From an uncultured Caryophanales bacterium (GTDB lineage: Bacteria; Bacillota_I; Bacilli_A; RFN20; CAG-826): 26,716 nt of DNA. The position numbers and the translations under genes were made by a program. Shown one piece after another: positions 17,632-23,717 of this stretch. Within the stretch, counting starts at the first letter, position 1, and each line of letters begins with the position of its first letter. Under the pieces are notes generated by a model. That model saw only the letters and a list, made by a program, of their open reading frames with translations. It made no database searches and was not told the DNA's origin. The stretch lies in NCBI GenBank assembly GCA_946401755.1, contig CAMIVH010000004.1, positions 1 to 26,716 of the forward strand, read 5' to 3'.

Positions 17632-17660
17632 ATTATCACACATAGAAAAAGCAAAAGTAA
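17632..17660 (-). promoter_or_regulatory. candidate dnaB-dnaI promoter
   Basis: On the minus strand TTACTT (17660-17655), 17 nt, then GATAAT (17637-17632). The predicted start near 17625 leaves a leader of about 8 nt with no ribosome binding site. A DnaA-like ATATGCACA (17671-17679) lies just upstream of the -35. Confidence 0.4.
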
Positions 17661-17670
17661 AATGAAAAAG

Positions 17671-17790
17671 ATATGCACATTTTTAGGCCATGACTTATCC
17701 ACATCATGTGTATAAACATTTATACAAAGTATAAATAAGTCAGTTTTTCACCATTTTTTAAAACTTATCCACAATAAAATTTGTGGAAAA
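17671..17790. promoter_or_regulatory. cluster of DnaA boxes in inverted pairs
   Basis: Exact DnaA boxes TTATCCACA lie on the plus strand at 17695-17703 and 17765-17773. On the minus strand are TTATACACA (17715-17707) and TTTTCCACA (17790-17782). Weaker one-mismatch sites are ATATGCACA (17671-17679) and TTATACAAA (17720-17728). The strong boxes form two inverted pairs with 3-nt and 8-nt centres. A third perfect inverted repeat, TTTATAC-AAA-GTATAAA (17719-17735), sits between them. The cluster lies between the divergent dnaB and pfkA promoters in very AT-rich DNA. DnaA binding is well supported by sequence; whether this is an origin or a regulatory site cannot be decided here. dnaA and dnaN, the usual oriC neighbours in Bacilli, are absent. 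Confidence 0.8.
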
Positions 17791-17798
17791 AAGTGTTT

Positions 17799-17863
17799 TT
17801 GAAAACAAAAACGCAAAAAAGAGTATATAATGTTAGCCGTAATAATAAATTATTATTAAGGAG
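17799..17863 (+). promoter_or_regulatory. candidate pfkA promoter, leader repeat and ribosome binding site
   Basis: A strong TATAAT (17826-17831) follows TTGAAA (17799-17804), but the 21-nt spacer is too long for a standard promoter, so the -35 is uncertain. The leader contains the palindrome AATAATAAATTATTATT (17841-17857). AAGGAG (17858-17863) is 9 nt before the ATG. Confidence 0.5.
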
Positions 17864-17872
17864 AAATGACTC

Positions 17873-18835
17873 ATGATTAGAAAAATTGCAATTCTCACAA
17901 GTGGCGGTGATGCCCCAGGCATGAACGCTTGCCTACGTGCCTGTATCCGTGCAGGTTTATATCAAGGCAAAGAGATGTATGTCGTTTATGATGGCTTACG
18001 TGGTTTAGTCGAAGGTGATATTCGTCAAGTTAATAAAGACTTCACACAAGACATTATTAATAGAGGCGGCACAATTATTAGAAGCGCGCGTATTCCTGAA
18101 TTTAAAGAGGAAGCCGTCAGTAAGAAAGCTGCTGATAACTTAAGAGACTTCGAAATCGATGCTTTAATTGGTATCGGTGGCGATGGCACTTTTAGAGGTT
18201 TACAAGCCTTATCTAAACATGGCGTTATCTGCATTGGTATTCCAGGCACTATTGATAATGACGTCGGTAGCACTGATGAAACAATTGGCTTTGCCACCGC
18301 TCTTAACACCATCTGCGACTGTGTCGATAAACTTAAAGATACATCTGGTTCTCACCAACGTTGCTCCTTAATCGAAGTTATGGGTCGTCACTGTGGTGAC
18401 TTAGCAATGTTTGCTGCTTTAGCAGAAGGTGCTGAAGGCGTCATCTGTGTTGAACACCCATTAAAGAAGGAAGTCTTATTCCGTAAATTAAGAAAAATGA
18501 AAGCCCAAAATAAGAGCCACGCGATTATTATCGTCAGTGAAAACTTATTAGACATCAATGAATTAGCGGGTGAAATCGCTAAGGAAACAGGCTTTGATAC
18601 AAGAACCGAAGTTCTTGGTAGATTACAAAGAGGTGGTTCTCCAACCGCGCACGATAGAATCTTAGCTGCAAGATTCGGTGCTAAAGCTGTTGAACTCCTT
18701 TGTGATAAAGAACCAACAAGTAGAATTGTTGGTATCAAACAAAACGAAATCGTTGATTATCCAATCGACGAAGCCGTTGAAATGAAGCATAGACATACTC
18801 ACGGTCTTAGAGACCTCATTGATATGCTTCAATGA
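17873..18835 (+). CDS. pfkA: ATP-dependent 6-phosphofructokinase
   Basis: 320 residues, the standard bacterial PFK-A length. It phosphorylates fructose-6-phosphate to fructose-1,6-bisphosphate, the committed step of glycolysis. Nucleotide-binding SGGDAPGMNA (about 10-19), IGIGGDGTFRG with the Gly found in ATP users, the catalytic PGTIDND loop, and the substrate-binding VMGRHCGDLA and LGRLQRGGSPTAHDR motifs are present. It has a good ribosome binding site and its own promoter region. In B. subtilis pfkA is paired with pyk; here the next gene is thrS, 65 bp downstream with no terminator between, so the two are probably co-transcribed. It ends in TGA, which argues against the Mycoplasma code. 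Confidence 0.97.
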   Translation: MIRKIAILTSGGDAPGMNACLRACIRAGLYQGKEMYVVYDGLRGLVEGDIRQVNKDFTQDIINRGGTIIRSARIPEFKEEAVSKKAADNLRDFEIDALIGIGGDGTFRGLQALSKHGVICIGIPGTIDNDVGSTDETIGFATALNTICDCVDKLKDTSGSHQRCSLIEVMGRHCGDLAMFAALAEGAEGVICVEHPLKKEVLFRKLRKMKAQNKSHAIIIVSENLLDINELAGEIAKETGFDTRTEVLGRLQRGGSPTAHDRILAARFGAKAVELLCDKEPTSRIVGIKQNEIVDYPIDEAVEMKHRHTHGLRDLIDMLQ

Positions 18836-18864
18836 TTTTATAGGCTATAAGCCAAAGGATAAGC

Positions 18865-18885
18865 CCGCTATTGTATTGCGGAGGG
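18865..18885 (+). promoter_or_regulatory. thrS ribosome binding site inside a weak hairpin
   Basis: GGAGGG (18880-18885) is the only Shine-Dalgarno match before thrS but lies 15 nt from the ATG, further than usual. CCGC (18865-18868) can pair with GCGG (18878-18881) and would cover part of it. The 65-bp pfkA-thrS spacer contains no T-box features: there is no specifier stem, T-box sequence or terminator. A small GGCT/AGCC repeat also lies at 18843-18853. Confidence 0.3.
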
Positions 18886-18900
18886 AAAGAAAAAGAAATT

Positions 18901-20700
18901 ATGAAAGTACAACAACATGACGGTTCCATTATCGAAATGGAAAAAACCAGTGCGGAAGCCTTAGAAGTGTTAAATCACTCTACTTCTCACTTATTAGCGC
19001 AAGCCATTACAGAATTATATCCAAAGGCATTGTTCGGCTTTGGACCTGCCATTGAAAATGGCTTCTACTACGATATCGATTTCGGTGAAGATGTAATCAC
19101 TGAAAACGATCTTCCTGTCATCGAAAAGAAGATGAAAGAATTAGCAGGTAAAGATTTAAGAATTGTTCGTGAAGAACTCTCTAAAGAGCAAGCTCTTGAA
19201 CTCTTCAAAGACAATCCTTATAAGGTTGAGTTAATCAAAGAGATTAATGAAAGTATCACCACATTCAAACAAGGTGACTTCACAGATCTCTGTCGTGGTC
19301 CTCACATTATGTCCACAGGACTCATTAAACATTTTAAACTACTTTCTTTAGCGGGTGCCTATTGGAGAGGTAATAGTAAAAATAAACAATTAACAAGAAT
19401 CTATGGTACCTCTTGGTATACCGCGGAAGATTTAAATAAATGGCTCGAAATTCTTGAAGAAAGAAAGAGAAGAGACCACCGTATCTTAGGCAAACAATTA
19501 GGCATCTTCATGTATGATGACCTCGTTGGTAAAGGCTTACCAATGTGGTTACCTAATGGTTTCCTTGTTAGACGTTTATTAAGTGACTATATCATGGATA
19601 AAGAAATAGCCTTAGGCTATAAACACGTCTTAACTCCATGTTTAGGTAACGTTGAATTATATAAGACATCTGGCCACTGGGCCCACTACCAAAAGGATAT
19701 GTTCCCAAAGATGGATGTTGATAATGAATCATATGTCTTAAGACCAATGAACTGTCCACATCACATGGTTATGTATAGAAGTGCTTTGCACTCTTACCGT
19801 GAATTACCATTAAAGATTGCAGAAATCGCTGCTGACTTCCGTTTTGAAGCTTCAGGTGCCTTAACTGGTATTGAAAGAACAAGAGCGTTCTATCAAAACG
19901 ACTCCCACATCTTCTGTATGCCATCTCAAATCGGTGATGTCTTTAAAGAAGTTACCAAACTCATTCTTGATGTCTACCGTGACTTTGGATTTAAGAACTA
20001 TGCTTTCCGTTTATCCTTAAGAGATCCTAACGATACCGAAAAATATTTCGGTAATGACGAACTCTGGGAAAAGAGTGAAAATCAATTACGTGAAGTTTTA
20101 AAAGAATTAGGTGTTGAATATTATGAAGCCATTGGTGAAGCGGCATTCTATGGTCCAAAACTTGACGTTCAAGTCAAGAGCGCTATTGGTCATGATGTCA
20201 CATTAAGCACTATTCAATTAGACTATCAATTACCAGAAAGATTCGAACTTACATACGTTGATGAGAAAGGCGAAAAAGCTAGACCAGTTGTTGTTCATAG
20301 AGCAATCTTAGGTTCTTTAGATCGTTTCATTGCCTTCTTAATTGAAGAAACTAAAGGCGCTTTCCCAACATGGTTAGCCCCAGTTCAAGTTAACCTATTA
20401 CCTGTTAACAATGATTACCACTTAGAATACGCTAACGAATTATTAGCGAAGTTCAAAGAAGCTGGTCTTAGAGTGGAACTTGATGACTCCAATGATAAGC
20501 TTGGTTACAGAATGAGAAGTTCACAAATGAAGAAGATTCCATACACTCTTGTTCTTGGTGATCATGAACGTGATGATAGAACAGTGACTTATAGAAGATT
20601 CGGTGTTCAAGAACAAATCACTGTCAGTATTGATGAATTCTTAAAGCTCATTGGTGATGAAATTAAGAACAAAGCATTACTCAATGCTGAAAACAAATAA
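18901..20700 (+). CDS. thrS: threonine-tRNA ligase lacking most of the TGS domain
   Basis: 599 residues of a class II aminoacyl-tRNA synthetase. The editing domain starts almost at once: HxxxH at H26/H30 (NHSTSHLLAQA) and DLCRGPH, which clear mischarged Ser-tRNA(Thr). The catalytic core follows with the zinc ligand motif RPMNCPHH, a motif-2 region FRFEASGALTGIERTRAF, NDSHIFC, and motif 3 VVHRAILGSLDRF, then the anticodon-binding domain (TWLAPVQVNLLPV...). Typical ThrS has about 60 residues of TGS domain before the editing motif; only about 25 remain here. The TTG at 18871 would add 10 residues but runs through the GGAGGG site, so ATG 18901 is preferred. No T-box precedes it. A terminator lies 17 bp after the stop. 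Confidence 0.95.
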   Translation: MKVQQHDGSIIEMEKTSAEALEVLNHSTSHLLAQAITELYPKALFGFGPAIENGFYYDIDFGEDVITENDLPVIEKKMKELAGKDLRIVREELSKEQALELFKDNPYKVELIKEINESITTFKQGDFTDLCRGPHIMSTGLIKHFKLLSLAGAYWRGNSKNKQLTRIYGTSWYTAEDLNKWLEILEERKRRDHRILGKQLGIFMYDDLVGKGLPMWLPNGFLVRRLLSDYIMDKEIALGYKHVLTPCLGNVELYKTSGHWAHYQKDMFPKMDVDNESYVLRPMNCPHHMVMYRSALHSYRELPLKIAEIAADFRFEASGALTGIERTRAFYQNDSHIFCMPSQIGDVFKEVTKLILDVYRDFGFKNYAFRLSLRDPNDTEKYFGNDELWEKSENQLREVLKELGVEYYEAIGEAAFYGPKLDVQVKSAIGHDVTLSTIQLDYQLPERFELTYVDEKGEKARPVVVHRAILGSLDRFIAFLIEETKGAFPTWLAPVQVNLLPVNNDYHLEYANELLAKFKEAGLRVELDDSNDKLGYRMRSSQMKKIPYTLVLGDHERDDRTVTYRRFGVQEQITVSIDEFLKLIGDEIKNKALLNAENK

Positions 20701-20717
20701 GAATCTTTAACTAAACT

Positions 20718-20741
20718 GCCTACCTGTACGGTAGGCTTTTT
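20718..20741 (+). terminator. rho-independent terminator after pfkA-thrS
   Basis: GCCTACC (20718-20724) and GGTAGGC (20730-20736) form a perfect 7-bp stem with a TGTAC loop, followed by TTTTTATT. Confidence 0.9.
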
Positions 20742-20755
20742 ATTCCACTTTTATC

Positions 20756-20783
20756 TTGCGCACATAATGTGATAAATTAGAAA
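20756..20783 (+). promoter_or_regulatory. candidate promoter/operator before the BspA-like gene
   Basis: TTGCGC (20756-20761) could be a -35 with a poor -10 TAGAAA (20778-20783). The spacer contains the perfect palindrome CACAT-A-ATGTG (20761-20771), a possible operator. GAGGTG (20809-20814) is the ribosome binding site. Confidence 0.3.
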
Positions 20784-20818
20784 TAATCGGAATATTTTTA
20801 AATTTTTAGAGGTGTTTT

Positions 20819-22345
20819 ATGAAGAAAAGTATTATTGCGTTTGCGATAGTTGAAGCTAGTCTATTAGCGACATCTTTATTAGGTTGTTCCACTCCTAATT
20901 CTTCTACGCCTATTTCTTCAAGCGATAATAGTTCAATATCATCCAGTATAGAATCCAGTTCTTCTAGCGAATCATCTAGTTCTTCTAGTATACCTGTTCA
21001 TGAGATCGATCCTCTTAGAGAGTTGAACTTTAGATATAACTCTACTACTGATAGCTATTGGCTTGATGGCGCTAAATCTACAGATATCTCTGGTAATTTA
21101 GTCATCCCAAGTACATATAATGGAAAACCTGTAGTCGGTATTAATATGCAAGCTTTTCAGTTATGCAAATCATTAAAATCAGTGGTCGTTCCAAGTTCTA
21201 TTAAAGAAATAGAATCTGAAGCCTTTGCGTTATGTGTAAATTTAGAATCAGTCACCTTGAATGAAGGTTTAACAAGAATTAGTTATTATGCTTTTCATGG
21301 ATGTGAGAAATTAAAATCAATCGTTATTCCTGATACCGTCACCTTCTTAGGAGATTGTTCATTTTTGGACTGTCTTTCTTTAGAAAGCGCAAAGCTAAGT
21401 AAATATATTACTGCGATTGGTGACTATATGTTTGAAGGATGTTCAAAATTGAAATCAGTTAACATTCCTGAAGGGGTTACTCGCATTGGCGAATTTGCCT
21501 TTAGAGATTGTAATTTCAATGCGGTTACAATACCAAATACTGTTAAAGAAATTGCCGTTAGCGCTTTTAATGGCAATAAATCTTTAAAGAGTGTTACTAT
21601 TCCAGAAAGTGTGACCACTTTAGATTCTTCCGCTTTTATCAATTGCTCATCATTAGAAGCAATAAATGTAGATACAAACAATACTTTGTATTGTTCTATT
21701 GATGGTGTCCTTTTCAACAAAGAAAAAACTACACTGATGAAATTCCCATCAAACTGGGCAAAGGCTTTTACTTTTCCAAGTAGCGTTACCACTATTGGTG
21801 ACTATGCATTCAATAGCTGTGATCGTTTAGTATCATACGAAGTTCCAAACAACATTACTTCTATTGGTAAAAATGCTTTTTCTAGCTCCAAACATTTAGA
21901 ATCAATTAATATTCCAAATAGTGTCACCTCAATTGGAATGTACTGTTTTGCGTGGGATACCGCTTTAAAAGAGATTACCATTCCTGGAAGTGTTTCCACT
22001 CTTGATCAAGGAACATTTAGAGATTGTAGCGTTCTTAAATCAGTAACATTAGAAGAAGGCATTACCTATATTGGCCATTCACCATTTATGTGGTGTACAT
22101 CTTTAAAATCAATTGTTATTCCTCATAGCGTCACTAACCTTGGCTTACAAGCTTTATATGAAAGCTTCTTCAAGAATATCTACTACAAGGGAACAGAAGA
22201 AGAATGGAACAATATTGAAAGTCTTTCCAGACCACCATACATTTATAACGTGAGTGAAACCACTTTATCTTTCTATAGTGAAACTACACCAACAGGCACT
22301 GGTTCTTATTGGCACTATGTGAATGATGTGCCTACCATTTGGTAA
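20819..22345 (+). CDS. BspA-like leucine-rich-repeat lipoprotein
   Basis: 508 residues. The N-terminal lipoprotein signal has the lipobox LLGC (cysteine 23), although the hydrophobic core carries an acidic residue (E12). A Ser-rich low-complexity spacer (about 25-60) lifts the fold from the membrane. From about residue 85 onward come LRR_5 (BspA/TpLRR) repeats of about 23 residues, of the form LKSVxIPxxVTxIGxxAFxxC. They are interrupted around 285-310 by a DGVLFNKEKTTLMKFP insert and closed by the family's typical YKGTEEEWNNI ending. Such proteins are surface-exposed in gut and oral bacteria and several bind host proteins or other cells; the ligand here is unknown. It stands alone between thrS and the ribosomal operon. 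I see no terminator between its stop and the infC promoter. Confidence 0.9.
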   Translation: MKKSIIAFAIVEASLLATSLLGCSTPNSSTPISSSDNSSISSSIESSSSSESSSSSSIPVHEIDPLRELNFRYNSTTDSYWLDGAKSTDISGNLVIPSTYNGKPVVGINMQAFQLCKSLKSVVVPSSIKEIESEAFALCVNLESVTLNEGLTRISYYAFHGCEKLKSIVIPDTVTFLGDCSFLDCLSLESAKLSKYITAIGDYMFEGCSKLKSVNIPEGVTRIGEFAFRDCNFNAVTIPNTVKEIAVSAFNGNKSLKSVTIPESVTTLDSSAFINCSSLEAINVDTNNTLYCSIDGVLFNKEKTTLMKFPSNWAKAFTFPSSVTTIGDYAFNSCDRLVSYEVPNNITSIGKNAFSSSKHLESINIPNSVTSIGMYCFAWDTALKEITIPGSVSTLDQGTFRDCSVLKSVTLEEGITYIGHSPFMWCTSLKSIVIPHSVTNLGLQALYESFFKNIYYKGTEEEWNNIESLSRPPYIYNVSETTLSFYSETTPTGTGSYWHYVNDVPTIW

Positions 22346-22361
22346 AACTCTAAATAAATAA

Positions 22362-22390
22362 TTGACACATTATATTAATAATGATAATAT
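22362..22390 (+). promoter_or_regulatory. infC-rpmI-rplT promoter
   Basis: Consensus -35 TTGACA (22362-22367), a 17-nt spacer, and TAATAT (22385-22390) preceded by TGA, an extended -10. This is the strongest promoter in the window; transcription should begin near 22397. Confidence 0.8.
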
Positions 22391-22396
22391 CTTAAC

Positions 22397-22526
22397 GCAA
22401 AAACGTAGAAAGCAGAGGCACCCGCTTCTCGCCAGACTGACAAAAGTTGGTTGGCTAACGCTACTTCTTATGGGCTAAGAATGTTAACGGGTGCACAATG
22501 CATCCGTTTTTTAAACGAAAAGGAGT
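22397..22526 (+). ncRNA. L20-type ribosomal protein leader (attenuator) of infC-rpmI-rplT
   Basis: A leader of about 130 nt precedes infC. GCACCCG (22418-22424) can pair with CGGGTGC (22488-22494), but the same CGGGTGC is the 5' arm of the terminator hairpin, so the two structures exclude each other. This antiterminator/terminator switch, together with the internal GCTTCTCGCCAGACTG segment and the infC-rpmI-rplT gene order, matches the L20 leader known from Firmicutes. There, free L20 binds the leader and causes premature termination, giving autoregulation of all three genes. Call made from sequence features and context; a covariance-model search was not possible. Confidence 0.85.
22488..22512 (+). 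terminator. leader-encoded attenuator terminator
   Basis: CGGGTGCA (22488-22495) pairs with TGCATCCG (22499-22506) over a CAA loop (one G-T pair), followed by T6 (22507-22512), ahead of the infC ribosome binding site. It is the off-state of the L20 leader. Confidence 0.88.
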
Positions 22527-23090
22527 GTGATACTTATCATCGACAATCGCTACGCCAAAAACCAAAAACCTGGCAACAACCAAAACAAAGATTTAGTAAA
22601 TGAAAACGTTCGTTTCCCAGAAGTCCTTTTAATCGGTCCTAATGGTGAACAAATCGGTAAAATGTCTTCACGTGAGGCACAGTTCAAAGCCAATGAATAT
22701 GACATGGACTTACTCTGTGTGGCGCCTAACGCCAAACCTCCGGTTTGCAAGATCATTAATTACAGCAAATATCGCTTCGAGCAACAAAAGAAAGCGAAAG
22801 AAGCCAAAAAGAATCAACATACTGTCGAAGTTAAAGAGGTCCAATTAACACCACAAATTGGTGGTCATGATATGGACACTAAAGCCAGAGCCGCACAAAA
22901 ATTCTTAGAAGCGGGTAATAAAGTTAAAGTAGGCGTACGTTTCCGTGGCCGTCAAATGACTCACATCGAAGTCGGCCAAGAAGTCATGGATAAGTTCATC
23001 GCTCAATTAAGTGATTACGCGAATATTGAAAAACCATCTGCGATGGAAGGTCGTTGGATGTATGCAATACTCGCCCCAAAGAAGAAGTAG
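22527..23090 (+). CDS. infC: translation initiation factor IF-3
   Basis: About 185-187 residues. IF-3 prevents premature subunit joining and checks start codons. The N-domain (VNENVRFPEVLLIGPNGEQIGKM, LLCVAPNAKPPVCKIINYSKYRFEQQ), the Lys-rich linker and the C-domain (KVGVRFRGRQMTHIEVG) are complete. No ATG precedes the conserved sequence. The strong site AAAAGGAG (22518-22525) is 1 nt from the GTG at 22527 (too close), 4 nt from ATA 22530 and 10 nt from ATC 22536. A rare AUA or AUC start is therefore likely; the coordinate given is the outer limit. In known cases rare infC starts allow IF-3 to repress itself. rpmI follows after 12 nt. Confidence 0.95.
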   Translation: MILIIDNRYAKNQKPGNNQNKDLVNENVRFPEVLLIGPNGEQIGKMSSREAQFKANEYDMDLLCVAPNAKPPVCKIINYSKYRFEQQKKAKEAKKNQHTVEVKEVQLTPQIGGHDMDTKARAAQKFLEAGNKVKVGVRFRGRQMTHIEVGQEVMDKFIAQLSDYANIEKPSAMEGRWMYAILAPKKK

Positions 23091-23102
23091 GAGGAAAGTA
23101 TT

Positions 23103-23297
23103 ATGCCAAAAATGAAAAGCAAAAGAGCTTTAATGAAAAGAATTAAAGTTACCGGCACAGGCAAGATCGTTAGACATCACGCCTATGTTTCACATTTAGC
23201 CCCACACAAAACCACAAAACAAAAGAGACACTTAATGAAGTCCGCTGTCTTACACAAGACCGACTACAAGAGAATTAAGTTTCTCATCGTTAAATAA
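23103..23297 (+). CDS. rpmI: 50S ribosomal protein L35
   Basis: 64 residues, very basic, full length for bL35. The typical opening MPKMKSKRALMKRIKVTGTG and the KRHLMKSAVL segment identify it. AGGAGG, beginning at the infC stop, is the ribosome binding site. It is the middle gene of the infC operon; expression would follow the L20 leader. It binds 23S rRNA in the large subunit. Confidence 0.97.
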   Translation: MPKMKSKRALMKRIKVTGTGKIVRHHAYVSHLAPHKTTKQKRHLMKSAVLHKTDYKRIKFLIVK

Positions 23298-23312
23298 GGA
23301 GGACACTAGAAT

Positions 23313-23663
23313 ATGGCAAGAGTTAAAGGTGGCACAGTCACACACGCCCGTCGTAAAAGAGTATTAAAAAGAGCCTCTGGTTATTTCGGTAGCAAACACT
23401 TATTATTCAAAACTGCGAAAGAACAAGTTATGCACAGCTTACGCTATGCGTACATCTCTCGTAGAGACCGCAAGAGAGATTTCCGTAAATTATGGATCAG
23501 ACGTATCAACGCTGCTTGCAGATTAAACGATATCTCTTATAGCAAATTCATGTTCGGTTTAAAACAAGCCAACATCAACATCAACCGTAAGATGTTATCT
23601 GAATTAGCGATCAATGATCCAAAAGCTTTCGCTGATTTAGTGAAAACTGCTAAAAAGGCCTAA
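23313..23663 (+). CDS. rplT: 50S ribosomal protein L20
   Basis: 116 residues, normal for bL20. The start MARVKGGTVTHARRKRVLKRA, the YAYISRRDRKRDFRKLWIRRINAA core and the LAINDPKAFADLV ending are typical. It is an early assembly protein that binds 23S rRNA through a basic N-terminal extension, and in Bacilli it also represses its own operon by binding the leader, which is present here upstream of infC. AAGGAGG precedes the ATG. It is followed by a strong hairpin terminator. Confidence 0.97.
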   Translation: MARVKGGTVTHARRKRVLKRASGYFGSKHLLFKTAKEQVMHSLRYAYISRRDRKRDFRKLWIRRINAACRLNDISYSKFMFGLKQANININRKMLSELAINDPKAFADLVKTAKKA

Positions 23664-23684
23664 TTGAATAATTAAGCATTTGAT

Positions 23685-23717
23685 AAAAGGACGAGTAACA
23701 TCGTCCTTTTTATTTTT
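23685..23717 (+). terminator. rho-independent terminator after rplT, probably bidirectional
   Basis: AAAAGGACGA (23685-23694) and TCGTCCTTTT (23701-23710) form a perfect 10-bp stem with a 6-nt loop, then TATTTTT. The T4 on the minus strand would also serve the converging unknown gene, whose stop codon overlaps the right arm. Confidence 0.88.

Noticed and set aside
17640..17870. Calling this spacer the chromosomal origin (oriC)
   Set aside because: DnaA boxes are present, but dnaA and dnaN are not adjacent and the gene strands on the left do not switch cleanly; recorded as a DnaA-box cluster only.
18871..18900. TTG start for thrS that would restore some N-terminal sequence
   Set aside because: It encodes YCGGKEKEI through the GGAGGG site itself and does not resemble a TGS domain.
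21424..21999. Minus-strand open frames inside the BspA-like gene
   Set aside because: They are mirror images of the repeat periodicity, with hydrophobic repeats arising from the antisense of the LRR codons and no start signals.
20819..22345. Leucine-rich-repeat DNA as a tandem nucleotide repeat or phase-variable element
   Set aside because: The repeats are similar at protein level, but the DNA copies are diverged and no perfect long tandem units or slippage tracts are evident.
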